Of a stretch of DNA of 64,000 bases, positions 36,660 through 46,343 are shown piece by piece. Source of the stretch: Rhizobium chutanense (GTDB lineage: Bacteria > Pseudomonadota > Alphaproteobacteria > Rhizobiales > Rhizobiaceae); the NCBI RefSeq assembly GCF_002531935.1, contig NZ_NWSV01000028.1, positions 1-64,000 on the forward strand. Reading direction: 5' to 3'. The notes below the pieces were generated by a model. The model worked only from the letters and a program-made list of their open reading frames with translations. It ran no database searches and had not been told where the DNA came from. Each line of letters opens with the position of its first letter. The first letter of the stretch is position 1. The translations under genes were made by a program, and so were the position numbers.

Positions 36660-37396
36660 AGTTACCCACCATTGCTTGGTATAATGTTGAATTACAGAAA
36701 TGTGGCCAAGAATAAAACAAGCGCGGCAACGTAAATGCCAATTATGGCGTGATTTAGAAACAACTGATACTGGCATCTTGGTGGCGGGAATCTGGCCAAA
36801 AGGAGGCGCGAACGACATCAGGAGGAGCTTCACTTGCCGCCGGAAACGACCCATCGCAAACCCCGCAAAAGACAGGCTTTGCAGGCACGAAAGGCTGGAG
36901 CTTCATAATCCGCTCCAGCTTCGCTGAGAGGAGATGGAGCGCGCCCGCAAGTGCTTGAGCGGCAAGACCATTCGCCAGGCGTTGACGTCAGTGCGCGATC
37001 CCGGGCCGTCACCTGTACGAGCTATATTTCAGAAGGCCGAAAATAATACTTAGGCGCAGCAGGAAATACACTGCGATCGCCGCATTCGCCAGCGACGACG
37101 ACGGGGATCACCCCTGTCGCTTGTGGACGTAACCGCAGGCAACGCCCAGGGCGGCACCGCAACCGTGCGGTTGTACCGGTTGGGCTGGCTTGTGACCGGA
37201 CATGATCAGCGGCACGCACCCTGCGACCGGAAGTGCTGCGGCGAAAACAGGAGCGTCGAGCAGTTCGCAATGCCATCCTCGCGCTCACCGCGCATGTTTC
37301 CCCTCTCCAAAAAAATCGCGCCCGCATTAATTTACTTGCCGTTCTGCAATGCGGCATATGTTTGTGTTCATGGCCAAGTGGCATGAGCGGGGAACC
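36660..37396. other. Long intergenic region before kup
   Basis: About 740 bases with no supported gene. Seen: an AT-richer patch at 36670-36760, probably the promoter of the leftward secreted protein gene; a perfect 7-bp stem CTGGAGC/GCTCCAG at 36895-36918 without a T-run; and GC-rich sequence to the kup start. Short open frames here lack ribosome binding sites and domains. Confidence 0.45.
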
Positions 37397-39298
37397 ATGA
37401 CGTCAAAACATGCAGACAACAGGGGTGAAGGTGCCGGCCGAAAGGGCTTTATCGGACTGGTCGTCGGCGCGATCGGCGTCGTCTACGGCGATATCGGCAC
37501 CAGCCCGCTCTATGCCTTTCGCGAGGCGCTGAGACCCTTTGCCGCCGATGGCGTACACGAGGCCGAGATCATCGGTCTCATTGCGCTGATGGTGTGGACG
37601 CTGACGATCATCGTGACCTTCAAATATGTGCTGTTCCTGCTGCGGGCAGACAATGACGGCGAAGGCGGCGCGCTTTCGCTTCTCGCCCTCCTGATGAAGA
37701 AGATGGGGCGAAATGTGCCGGTGCTGTTCTTCGCCGGCCTGATCGGCGCAGCCCTCTTCATCGGCGATGCGATGATCACGCCTGCCCTGTCCGTCATGTC
37801 GGCGCTCGAAGGCCTGAAATTGGTGACGCCCGCCTTTGCCGAATACGTCCCGCTTGCGTCGGCGGCGATCATGATCGTTCTGTTTGCGGTCCAGTCGAGG
37901 GGAACTGCCGCCGTCTCGATGTTTTTCGGGCCGATCACGGTGTTGTGGTTTCTGGCCATGGCGGCGGGCGGTCTGATCCATATCGGCGATGACTGGAGGA
38001 TTCTGGCCGCTCTCAATCCGATCAATGCGTTCCTGTTCCTGACCCATGCCGGCAGCGTCGGCCTCATCGTGCTCGGCGCCGTCTTTCTGACTGTCACCGG
38101 CTGCGAAGCGCTCTATGCCGACCTCGGGCATTTCGGCCGCCGCCCGATCCAGACGGCATGGTTCGTGCTCGTCTTTCCGGCGCTGCTCTTGAACTACCTT
38201 GGGCAAGGGGCGCTCGTTCTCGCCCACCCCGAAACGGCCGGCAACCCGTTCTTCCTGATGTATCCCGACTGGGCCCTGCTGCCGGTGGTTCTCCTGGCGA
38301 CGATGGCAACGATCATCGCCAGCCAGGCAGTGATAACCGGCGCATTTTCGCTATCCCGCTCGGCGGTTCACCTCGGCTTCCTGCCGCGGCTCAGGATCAA
38401 GTTCACCTCGGAGACCAACACCGGCCAGATCTACGTGCCGGCCGTCAATCTTCTCCTGCTGGTCGGCGTCTTGATGCTGATCTTTTCCTTCGGCGACTCC
38501 GAGTCGCTGGCGACCGCCTACGGCATCTCGGTGACCGGAACCATGGTCATCTCGACGATGCTGGTCTTCCAGTTCCTTCGGGTCGTCTGGGGCTACTCCC
38601 TGGTGCTCGCCGCCGCCTGGCTATTGCCGCTCTTTACCATCGAAGTCATGTTCCTGGCGGCCAATCTCTTGAAGATCTACGATGGCGGCTGGGTTCCGGT
38701 CGCCCTTGCGCTGGCGATCATGATGCTGATGTGGACGTGGACCCGAGGGCAGGCCTATCTGAAGAGGGTGCGGGCCAACAACGAGATCCCGCTCGATTCC
38801 TTCATCAGGTCGATCGAACGAAAATCGGACCATTCGCCGGTCACCGTTCCGGGAACGGCAGTCTTCCTGACGAGCGTCCCGGATCGGACGCCGAGTGTTC
38901 TGCTTCACAATCTCAAGCACAACCACGTGCTCCACGAACAGAACATCATCCTGACTGTCTGGACCGAAGACGAACCTTACGTCCCCGATATCAGGCGCAT
39001 CAGGATCAGCCAGCTTTCGCCGCGCTTCGTGCGCCTTGATATCAGCTTCGGCTTCATGGACGACCCTGATGTCACCAAGGCTCTGGCTCTCTGCAGAGAA
39101 GGAGGCTTCAAGTTCGAGATTATGAGGACCTCCTTCTATCTCGGCCGCAGAAATCTCGTCAGGACGCCGAACACCGGGCTGCCCGGCTGGCAGGAGCGCA
39201 TATTCATGGGGTTGGAAGGGCTTGCAATCGATCCTTCCGATTACTTCAACCTGCCGTCAAACCGCGTCGTCGAACTCGGTGAACAGATTGCCATTTGA
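37397..39298 (+). CDS. kup: Kup potassium transporter
   Basis: Kup is a proton-coupled K+ uptake system of the inner membrane. The 633 aa length and signatures fit: VVYGDIGTSPLYAFREAL at the N-terminus, LRADNDGEGGALSLLALL, and FIGDAMITPALSVMSALEG with the conserved acidic residue. About 12 helices are followed by a soluble C-terminal domain from about residue 460. GGGGAACC precedes the ATG at 37397. Rhizobia often have more than one kup; the number of this copy cannot be read here. Confidence 0.96.
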   Translation: MTSKHADNRGEGAGRKGFIGLVVGAIGVVYGDIGTSPLYAFREALRPFAADGVHEAEIIGLIALMVWTLTIIVTFKYVLFLLRADNDGEGGALSLLALLMKKMGRNVPVLFFAGLIGAALFIGDAMITPALSVMSALEGLKLVTPAFAEYVPLASAAIMIVLFAVQSRGTAAVSMFFGPITVLWFLAMAAGGLIHIGDDWRILAALNPINAFLFLTHAGSVGLIVLGAVFLTVTGCEALYADLGHFGRRPIQTAWFVLVFPALLLNYLGQGALVLAHPETAGNPFFLMYPDWALLPVVLLATMATIIASQAVITGAFSLSRSAVHLGFLPRLRIKFTSETNTGQIYVPAVNLLLLVGVLMLIFSFGDSESLATAYGISVTGTMVISTMLVFQFLRVVWGYSLVLAAAWLLPLFTIEVMFLAANLLKIYDGGWVPVALALAIMMLMWTWTRGQAYLKRVRANNEIPLDSFIRSIERKSDHSPVTVPGTAVFLTSVPDRTPSVLLHNLKHNHVLHEQNIILTVWTEDEPYVPDIRRIRISQLSPRFVRLDISFGFMDDPDVTKALALCREGGFKFEIMRTSFYLGRRNLVRTPNTGLPGWQERIFMGLEGLAIDPSDYFNLPSNRVVELGEQIAI

Positions 39299-39317
39299 AG
39301 CATGACGGCGCTGCCCC

Positions 39318-40898
39318 TCAGGCCTTGGCCGAGATCGCGCTCAGTTCCTCCAGATCGAGATCCCGTTCCAGTTCGTCCAACGTCTCGTCGTCGATGTCGC
39401 CGGCGCGGTGGAGGCGGATGAGTTCCCGGCGCCCTGATGCGACCGCTTCGAGAACGACGTCGAAATGCGCATGCAGGATCGGCACATAGTGCTCGGTTCT
39501 CTCGGCATAGTCGACAATCGCGGTCGCCCGGCGCTGGTAGCGCTCCAGCAATTGCGGGTGGATGAGCTTTCCCTCCGCGTCATAGGCCAGGTTTTGGACG
39601 ATCCCGAACTGCACCTGTGCCATGGCGGCTTCGGCCTGGCTCATGCTGAGGCGCGCTTTTTCCGTCTCCGGCGCCAGCCGCGCCCAGGCGATCACCCGCC
39701 CCAATGTCGTGCCCTGCACCAGCACGGTTCCAAGAATGACGGCAAAGGAAGTGACGAGGATGAAGTCACGGCCCGGAAATCCTTCGGGCAGGCTGAGCGC
39801 CAGCGCCAGCGTGACCACGCCGCGCACGCCCGCCCAGCTGAGCACGGTCGCACCGCCGGCGCCAAGCGGCTGGGCGCGGGTGCCCCCCAAGGCAGCACAG
39901 AACCGGATGGCGAGATCGGAGGCGAAGATCCAGGCAAAACGCGCGACCACCAGCGTGATGAGGATCGCCAGCATCGGCAGTCCCATGGTCGCGATCACGG
40001 TGGTAAGGCCGCCGCCGCGTTCGACGACATCCCGGAGCGACAGGCCGATCAATGTGAAGACCGCAGCCTCCATCAGGAAGATCATCACCGTCCAGAACGA
40101 CGTGCCTCGCATGCGTGTTGCGGCTGAAAATACGGTGTGCTGGTGCCAGGAGGCGATCAAACCCGTGGTCACGGTGGCGATGACGCCGGAAACATGCAGC
40201 AGCTCGCCGAGCAGATAGGAAATCCAGCCGAGCAATACGGTGGCTGCGATGATGAGATAGTCGTCGCCGAGATGCCGGATGAGTTTGACCCACGCCGCTC
40301 CGACAATGATACCGACGATGGCGCCGCCCAGCGCCAGCACGAAGAAATTGCCAACCGCTTCCCCCGCGCTGAAGGCGCCTGTTGCAGCGGCGGCAACGGC
40401 AAAACGGAAGAGAACCAGGCCGCTCGCATCATTGAGCAGGCTCTCGCCTTCCAGCAGAATCTGCAGCCGCCGTGGCAGCCTGACGCGCTCCAGCACGGCG
40501 CGCGCCGAAACCGCGTCCGGCGGCGCAACGATCGCGCCCAGCGCCGCGCAGGCGGCCCAGGGGAGCGACGGAAAGATAAGATGGGCGACAACGGCCACGA
40601 CGGCGCAGGTGAACAACACCGCGCCGACGGCGAGCGAGGCGATGCCGATCATGTGGCGTCTCAAGCGCGCCAGCGCGATGGACCAGGCGCCATCCATCAA
40701 CAGCGGCGGCAGGAAGATGACCAGCACCAGCTCGGGATCGACGGATATTGCCGGCAGTCCCGGCACAAACGCCAGCAAGGCGCCGCCGGTCAGCAACGCG
40801 ACGGACGGCGGCAGCCCAAGCCTGTGGGCGGCATAATGCAGCGCGATGATCGCGAGAAACATCGCGATGACAAGCTCGAATAAATGGGTTGGTTCCAT
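39318..40898 (-). CDS. Na+/H+ antiporter (CPA1 family)
   Basis: A 526 aa membrane antiporter with 11-12 helices. The CPA1 core is visible: LPPLLMDGAWSI, then APPDAVSARAVLERVRLPRR and EGESLLNDASGLVLFR with the ND ion-binding pair, and later AGVRGVVTLALALSLP. The last 120 residues are a cytoplasmic, charged, helical tail (ending EELSAISAKA). It exchanges Na+ (perhaps K+ or Li+) for H+ and would serve pH and salt tolerance. It is convergent with kup, 20 bases apart, so the two K+/Na+ systems are neighbours. Confidence 0.93.
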   Translation of the reverse strand: MEPTHLFELVIAMFLAIIALHYAAHRLGLPPSVALLTGGALLAFVPGLPAISVDPELVLVIFLPPLLMDGAWSIALARLRRHMIGIASLAVGAVLFTCAVVAVVAHLIFPSLPWAACAALGAIVAPPDAVSARAVLERVRLPRRLQILLEGESLLNDASGLVLFRFAVAAAATGAFSAGEAVGNFFVLALGGAIVGIIVGAAWVKLIRHLGDDYLIIAATVLLGWISYLLGELLHVSGVIATVTTGLIASWHQHTVFSAATRMRGTSFWTVMIFLMEAAVFTLIGLSLRDVVERGGGLTTVIATMGLPMLAILITLVVARFAWIFASDLAIRFCAALGGTRAQPLGAGGATVLSWAGVRGVVTLALALSLPEGFPGRDFILVTSFAVILGTVLVQGTTLGRVIAWARLAPETEKARLSMSQAEAAMAQVQFGIVQNLAYDAEGKLIHPQLLERYQRRATAIVDYAERTEHYVPILHAHFDVVLEAVASGRRELIRLHRAGDIDDETLDELERDLDLEELSAISAKA

Positions 40899-41105
40899 GT
40901 GCCCTGCCCCGGCTCAGCAAACGAATGTCGGACGCCTGCTGCAAAGAATTACCGCGACCTTGCGCATCTGAAAAGACGCGTCGCGCTTTCGAGTTCTCGC
41001 CGGATCGAGACCCCGGTTCTCGCTGCCATCGATCATTACCTGGATTTAATTGGAGTTTCCTGCGCATCTTCCTTACATCAGGCGCCTTGAGGCAAAGGAA
41101 GACCC

Positions 41106-41882
41106 ATGAAAAGGCGAACCCTCGTGCTCGGAGGTGCGGCGATCGTCGCGTCAACCGTGGCTGCGGTGGCGATCTGGCCGCGGCGGCATATCACCGTAGC
41201 CGCCAGGACCTTCGACTGGAAGGCAACGGATTTCCTCAGCGGCGGCACGAAATCGGTCGCATTGGAAAAGCTGCCCGCACCACTCTTTCGCAGCCGCCCG
41301 AATTGCGTCGTCACATCAGCCCAGACCCTTGGCCCCTGCCATGTCAACGCTATTCCGGTCCGTCAGGACGTCTCGGAAGGTAAGGCCGGGCTGCCCTTGC
41401 GGCTGGCCGTTCGCATCGTCCATGCAGCCGATTGCCGGCCGGTCGAACGTGCCGACATCGAAATCTGGCATACCGATCATCGCGGCATCTATTCCGGCCG
41501 GGAGGCGGCGAACATGTGTACGCTCGGCGATGCCGAAGCAATCAGCGGGCTCGCCTTTCGCGGACGCCAGCTGACGGATGCAGAGGGGCAGGCAAGCTTC
41601 CTCACGGCCTATCCCGGATGGTACAAGGGCCGCACGCCGCATGTTCACTGCCGTATCCTCGCCGACGGCAAGGAGCTTCTCGTCAGCCAAATCTATTTCG
41701 ACGATGCGTTGAGCGACATCATCTATGGCGAGCATCCGGACTATCTGGGACGCCCCGCCCGCGATACGCGCAATGACGAAGACGGCATCATCCCGGAGGA
41801 TGCCGCCGACCACATCTTCGATTTCGAGAAGCTCGACGGCGGCGCGCTTTCCGCCACCATCACGATCGGCCTCTCTTCCTGA
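41106..41882 (+). CDS. Exported intradiol ring-cleavage dioxygenase family protein
   Basis: A 258 aa protein related to the beta subunit of protocatechuate 3,4-dioxygenase. It starts with an anchor or twin-arginine-like leader (MKRRTLVLGGAAIVASTVAA). The iron ligands are visible: Tyr in IWHTDHRGIYSG, Tyr in TAYPGWYKGR, and two His in TPHVHCRI. Being exported and standing alone, without aromatic-degradation genes, it may act on envelope or extracellular phenolics; the substrate is unknown. AAGGAAGA precedes the ATG. Confidence 0.9.
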   Translation: MKRRTLVLGGAAIVASTVAAVAIWPRRHITVAARTFDWKATDFLSGGTKSVALEKLPAPLFRSRPNCVVTSAQTLGPCHVNAIPVRQDVSEGKAGLPLRLAVRIVHAADCRPVERADIEIWHTDHRGIYSGREAANMCTLGDAEAISGLAFRGRQLTDAEGQASFLTAYPGWYKGRTPHVHCRILADGKELLVSQIYFDDALSDIIYGEHPDYLGRPARDTRNDEDGIIPEDAADHIFDFEKLDGGALSATITIGLSS

Positions 41883-42061
41883 GCGGAAACGGCCGACAAT
41901 CGCCGACGCCGGCCTTGCCGGACCGTCCCGGCCGTGGAGGTTGGAAGACGGTTTTCAACGAGACGCGCGTCAGCGCGCGCCAATCCTGCATCCGGCATGA
42001 AACCAGATGGCGCATTTCTGCGTACTACTCTCGGCGACAGACCACAGACAGCGAGGACGGT

Positions 42062-42343
42062 ATGGTCAGGAAAGAAGGCGTAGCACACATCCCCCGGCTG
42101 GCCGCCGAACAGGGAATGGCCAGGCTGATGATGAGGCTGCCTGCGACGAGGGCAACGATCCGGGCGACCGCGGTGAGCCGGCCCCATCTTTACGAACTGT
42201 GCGGAGCCTATGGCGAGGCTTGCGCCGCCCTTGATCGCATGCGCAAGGATATGTCGGCCGATCCCGCGATCATCACCGAATATGAGATCATCTGCGCCGA
42301 GATCGAAATCGACGTCATCAGAATCCTGTTCGACGAACGGTGA
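42062..42343 (+). CDS. Small hypothetical protein
   Basis: A 93 aa mainly helical protein (LAAEQGMARLMMRLPATRAT; EYEIICAEIEIDVIRILFDE). GAGGACGG lies directly upstream of the ATG at 42062. Rhizobial-type composition; no domain recognised. Confidence 0.6.
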   Translation: MVRKEGVAHIPRLAAEQGMARLMMRLPATRATIRATAVSRPHLYELCGAYGEACAALDRMRKDMSADPAIITEYEIICAEIEIDVIRILFDER

Positions 42344-42415
42344 GGCATCTGCCCTCGCCCTCCACTGCCGCGCGCCCCGAACGAGGCGAGGCGCCGCTTG
42401 CCACCCGCATCCCGC

Positions 42416-43897
42416 TCAGATCAGCAGGTCATCCACGTGGATGGAGATGCTCAGCGTATCCGTGTCGAAATGATGCGCAGCCCCATCCGAGATCTTGTAC
42501 TGGAAGGTCTCGCTCACATCGCCGCTAAGCCCGGCGAGCTTCGCCGCGTCGACCGTGTAGCTATAGTCGCCGTGATCGTCGACATGGATGGTGCCGTATT
42601 GGCCGGTCAGGGTTAAGCCGTTCTTGCCGACCACCTCGTCTGCGAAGCGGCGAAGCAGCAGGATTCCATTGGCCGAACTGTCATTGTCGAGGAGGTTGCC
42701 ATGATGGGCTTCATCGGTGTCGCCGGAGATCTTCAGGCTGTCATGGACTGCGACGATCGTCGGGCCTGCGTCCACATGTGTATCTCCCGCAACGTGACTG
42801 TCGAGGATCGCAAGCTGGGCTTCGTCAAGCGTCGTGTTGTTGCTGACGGGAAAGGTGTTCGCGGCGATGATTGCCGGGGATATGCTGTAGGGCGTGACAT
42901 CGCTGGCGATGATATTGTCGTGAAAAGACCCGGATGCGGCTCTGTCGACCTTCAGTGCTGCCTGCGACAGGTCGTCGAAGACATTTTCGTGGATATCGAT
43001 GTTTTCGCGAACGTAACTCGGGGTGCCGACGGCGCTGATCACGACGCCCCAGACGCCGTCATGAATGTAATTGCCTGATATATCGTAGTCGCGCGTATCG
43101 CCCTGGTCGCCGAGACCGATGGCATAGGACCAGCTGTAGCCGCCATAGCCTGAAATATCGTTGTCATGGATAGCGACGTTGGTGCCGGCTTGTGCGCCGA
43201 TCCCGAAGCCGCCGCCGACGATCGTGTTGTCCTCGACCACGGCATCGACCGGCCGAACGAGCGCGATGACGCCCTTCGGCGTAGCGGCGCCCGTCTGATC
43301 GAGGTAATTGCCGCTGATCACGATATTGCTGCTGTCGTTCATCTGCACGGCATCTGCCGCGCTGCCATGGGCGTTGGTGACGCTATTGTTGAGAAAATTG
43401 ACGCCGTTGACTTTTTCGATCCAGACACCGTCGCCATTCACGTCGTTGATTGTGCTGTTTTCGATGGTGATGTTCGAGCCGGTCCGGAAGGTGACCGACC
43501 CTGCCTTGCCCGCCAACCCGGTGTGATCGACTTCGACATTGCGCACGGTCCAGTTCGAAACACTGCCGGCATAGATGGCCGCCCCGCCGGTGTCGGAAAT
43601 TTTGATATTCTCGATGACGATGTTCGATGCATAGAGGCTGTGGATGCCGTCGCCCGGGCTATGGATGACAGGCGCATCGCCGACGCCATAGCTGCCGATG
43701 GTGATCGGTGCAGCGACGGTGCCGGAATATTTCAGGTCGAGCTGATCGTTGTAGACGCTTCCGGCGGCCAGCAACACGCTGTCGCCCGGCTGTAGCTTCA
43801 AGTTCTCCACCGCCCAGAAGGTCGCAAAAGGCGCGTCCGCGCTGGTGCCGGCGTTGCTGTTGGAGCCTGTCGCCGAATTCACATAATAGATTGTCAT
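42416..43897 (-). CDS. Right-handed parallel beta-helix protein with VCBS-like C-terminal domain (copy 1)
   Basis: A 493 aa protein without a Sec signal peptide. Residues 1-330 form a right-handed parallel beta-helix: TIYYVNSATGSNSNAGTSA is the usual N-cap of such proteins, and NxI-type rungs repeat (SNIVIENIKISD, SNITIENSTINDV, SNIVISGNYLDQ). Residues 370-493 form a VCBS/cadherin-like domain (LTGQYGTIHVDDHGDYSYTV; DTLSISIHVDD). In rhizobia such domains with an acidic hydrophobic C-terminus suit type I (PrsDE-like) export; this is inference. The fold occurs in polysaccharide lyases and epimerases, but I identify no catalytic residues. A close paralogue is at 44275. Confidence 0.85.
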   Translation of the reverse strand: MTIYYVNSATGSNSNAGTSADAPFATFWAVENLKLQPGDSVLLAAGSVYNDQLDLKYSGTVAAPITIGSYGVGDAPVIHSPGDGIHSLYASNIVIENIKISDTGGAAIYAGSVSNWTVRNVEVDHTGLAGKAGSVTFRTGSNITIENSTINDVNGDGVWIEKVNGVNFLNNSVTNAHGSAADAVQMNDSSNIVISGNYLDQTGAATPKGVIALVRPVDAVVEDNTIVGGGFGIGAQAGTNVAIHDNDISGYGGYSWSYAIGLGDQGDTRDYDISGNYIHDGVWGVVISAVGTPSYVRENIDIHENVFDDLSQAALKVDRAASGSFHDNIIASDVTPYSISPAIIAANTFPVSNNTTLDEAQLAILDSHVAGDTHVDAGPTIVAVHDSLKISGDTDEAHHGNLLDNDSSANGILLLRRFADEVVGKNGLTLTGQYGTIHVDDHGDYSYTVDAAKLAGLSGDVSETFQYKISDGAAHHFDTDTLSISIHVDDLLI

Positions 43898-44274
43898 CTC
43901 GCCTGTTCTCGCATGGTCGCTGAGCCGTCTGGAACGGCTGCAACGCGTGGATCGGATGCGGTCGGGAGGTGAAGGCCATGCTCAAAATGGCGTTCGATGC
44001 CGTGACGGCGGTCAGCAGGCCTTATCGGCCTGCCGTGCTCCCGAGAAGCCTGGCGGAGGCTGCATCCTTAACCATACAACTTATGGGAAAAAATCCAGAA
44101 AATATCGACCGAAAGGTGAATAAACGGTAACCTATGATGCTGCGGGAATAATCGAGGCTCATCGAGTGGCCGTCCTCGTTCTTCGAGGTTGCGGCCCGGG
44201 ATCAGGGCGGAGAGAGGAGCCAGACAATAGCTCATAGTCACAAGGGACGGGGGCCATGCCCCCGCCCCCAACTG
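43898..44274. other. Intergenic region between the two beta-helix genes
   Basis: It holds the upstream region of copy 1. AGGTGAATAAA at 44114-44124 (217 bases from the start of copy 1) recurs at 45982-45992 upstream of copy 2. Downstream of copy 2 there is a GGGGGC-CAT-GCCCCC hairpin at 44249-44263 that may end its transcript. The part at 44160-44220 resembles degraded RIME-like repeat sequence. Confidence 0.5.
44114..44124 (-). promoter_or_regulatory. Shared upstream box of beta-helix copy 1
   Basis: AGGTGAATAAA (TTTATTCACCT in the direction of the gene) with similar flanks (CCAGAAAATA... versus CCTGGAAAACA...) is found at nearly the same distance from both beta-helix genes, so promoter or activator sites were probably duplicated along with the genes. 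Confidence 0.5.
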
Positions 44275-45771
44275 TCAGCTCACCAAACCATCCATATGGA
44301 TGTACACCGTCAGCGTATCCCCGTCGCTATGGTGCGAGTTTCCGTCGTCGACGCCGTAGCTGAAGGACTCGCTCACATGTCCGTCATGGCTGGGGAGCTT
44401 GGTTTCATCGAGCGTATAGGCATAGTTGCCTTCCCGGTCGACGTGGATGACGCCGTAGTCACCGGTCAGCGTCAGGCCGTGTTTGCCGACGCTTTCGTCG
44501 CCGAAGCGGCGCAGCACCAGGGTGTCATTGTCGGAGGTGTCGTTTTCGAGAAGATTGCCGCGGTGGGCCTCGCCGTTATCGGTGAAGATCTTCAGATTGT
44601 CATGGACGGCGACGACCGCAGCGTCGGCGGCAACCTCCGTCGTCGTCGTTGCGGCGGCAACCTTGGTGTCGGCGCTGGCAAGCGTCGTCTCCACATTGGC
44701 GACCGTATGGTTGCCGCTGACGGTAAAGGTGTGCGCGTCGGTAATGGAAGGCGAGATGCTGGTGGCCGTGGTGCCGCTCTCGATGGTGTTGTTATAGAAG
44801 GAGCCGGAGGCCGGCCTGTCGACCTTCAGCGCCGCCTGTGAGAGGTCGTCGAAGGTGTTGTCGTGCACCTTGATATTGGTGCGGGTATAGCTGGCGCCGA
44901 TAGGGCCGCTGACGGCCACGCCCCATGCGCCGTCATGGATATGGTTGCCCGAGATGTCATAGTCCCGCGCATTGCCCTGATCGCCGAGGCCGACGGCGAA
45001 GGACCAGCTGTAGCCATGAAATCCCGATATGTCGTTGTCACGGATGGCGACGGTCTTGCCCGCCTGCGCGCTGATGCCGAAGCCGCCGCCGGTCAGCACA
45101 TTGTCCTCGACCACGGCATTGGTCGGCCTGACAAGTGCGATCACGCCCTTCGGGCTGCTCGCATCGGTCTGATCGAGGTGATTGCCCTTGATCAGAATAT
45201 TGCTGCTGTCGTTCATCTGCACGGCATCGGCCGTCGAGCCGTTGGCGCTGGTGACGGTGTTGTTGAGAAGCTTGACGCCGGCCACCTTCTCGATCCAGAA
45301 GCCGTCACCCTTGACATCCGATATCTTGCTGCTTTCGACTGTGACGTTCGTGCTGCTGCGGAAGGTGACGGCGCCGGCGCTTTCCGACATGCCCGTCTTG
45401 GCGATGTCGACATTGCGCACCGTCCAGTTGGTAACGCTGCCGCCATAAATGCCCGCGCCCCCGATGTTCGAGATCTTCAGGTTCTCGATGACGATATTGG
45501 AGGCGTAGAGGCTGTGAATGCCGTCGCCGTTGCTGTGGATGACCGGGGTCGAGCCCGTCCCGTAACTGCCGATCTTGATCGGCGCGCTCTCGGTGCCGGA
45601 ATATTTGATATCGAATTGCTCGTTGAACACGCTCCCTTTGGCCAGCAGCACGCTGTCGCCTGGTTTCAGCTTGAGGGATTCCACTTTGGACAAAGTCGCA
45701 AAAGCCGATGTCTGGTTCGTTCCGTTGTTGCCGTCGGAGCCAGTCGTTGAGTTCACATAGTAGATTGTCAT
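44275..45771 (-). CDS. Right-handed parallel beta-helix protein with VCBS-like C-terminal domain (copy 2)
   Basis: A 498 aa paralogue of the protein at 42416, similar over its whole length, including the N-cap TIYYVNSTTGSDGNNGTN, the rung series and the terminal LTGDYGVIHVDREGNYAYTL and DTLTVYIHMDG. The linker (about 345-385) between helix and VCBS-like domain is the most different part, with an Ala/Thr/Glu-rich stretch (VAAATTTTEVAADAAVVAV). No Sec signal peptide; export by a type I system is inferred from the VCBS domain. Tandem duplication with retained length suggests diversified partners or substrates. Confidence 0.85.
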   Translation of the reverse strand: MTIYYVNSTTGSDGNNGTNQTSAFATLSKVESLKLKPGDSVLLAKGSVFNEQFDIKYSGTESAPIKIGSYGTGSTPVIHSNGDGIHSLYASNIVIENLKISNIGGAGIYGGSVTNWTVRNVDIAKTGMSESAGAVTFRSSTNVTVESSKISDVKGDGFWIEKVAGVKLLNNTVTSANGSTADAVQMNDSSNILIKGNHLDQTDASSPKGVIALVRPTNAVVEDNVLTGGGFGISAQAGKTVAIRDNDISGFHGYSWSFAVGLGDQGNARDYDISGNHIHDGAWGVAVSGPIGASYTRTNIKVHDNTFDDLSQAALKVDRPASGSFYNNTIESGTTATSISPSITDAHTFTVSGNHTVANVETTLASADTKVAAATTTTEVAADAAVVAVHDNLKIFTDNGEAHRGNLLENDTSDNDTLVLRRFGDESVGKHGLTLTGDYGVIHVDREGNYAYTLDETKLPSHDGHVSESFSYGVDDGNSHHSDGDTLTVYIHMDGLVS

Positions 45772-46100
45772 ATCGCCAATGTTGCCCTGTTCGTCGGATC
45801 GCTACATCGCCACTGGAATCGACCGGGACCGGCCGTCCGAATGCGGCGGGGGCAACCGTCCATGGCAAGAAGGCGACAAGATGTTGTCAATGCGGCAGCG
45901 GGCCGGTTTGCCGTTCTATTCAACAATGAAAGGCCTGAGCGCCGGAAAACTGCAACTTTGACCTGGAAAACAGTGACTTTGAGGTGAATAAATCGAGGAA
46001 TCGGGGCTGGGAACGTACCTCATCTTCAGGCTGCAGGGCAGGTGATTCGGCCCTTTGCTTGCGTTCACCAAAGCCAAGCAATGAAAGATCTATCGTGTAG
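45772..46100. other. Upstream region of beta-helix copy 2
   Basis: The likely promoter region of the beta-helix gene at 45771. AGGTGAATAAA lies at 45982-45992, 211 bases from the start, and an imperfect direct repeat ACTTTGACCTGGAAAAC / ACTTTGAGGTGAATAAA overlaps it. I saw no gene here. Confidence 0.5.
45982..45992 (-). promoter_or_regulatory. Shared upstream box of beta-helix copy 2
   Basis: Same AGGTGAATAAA box as at 44114, 211 bases from the start of copy 2 (217 for copy 1). Confidence 0.5.
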
Positions 46101-46295
46101 CCCCCTCATCTGCCTGCCGGCATCTTCTCCCCGGTGGCGAGAAGGGACCAAGCCGCGAGGCCGTCGCCCCCCACAGCCGAAGTGTCAGAGGGAACAAGGC
46201 GCTGCGGCGATTCCCCTTCTCCCCAGCGGGGGTCCGAACGACGGGTCGAGACCCGTGGCTCGACCCCGGTCGATGCCGGCAGGCAGATGAGGGGA
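46101..46295. repeat. RIME-like palindromic intergenic element
   Basis: Perfect 23-bp inverted ends (46102-46124 and 46272-46294), both containing GCCTGCCGGCATC or its complement, enclose about 150 bases that include an arm pair of CCTTCTCCCC type. It resembles the Rhizobium-specific intergenic mosaic elements. It carries no gene. Confidence 0.8.
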
Positions 46296-46343
46296 CCACA
46301 CGGCACGCCCTCCAAGGCGTTGCTCCTCACCAAGACGAGAAAC

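Noticed and set aside
39465..40883. Long rightward frames opposite the Na+/H+ antiporter
   Set aside because: They have the Arg/His/Asp-rich composition of antisense frames and no ribosome binding site.
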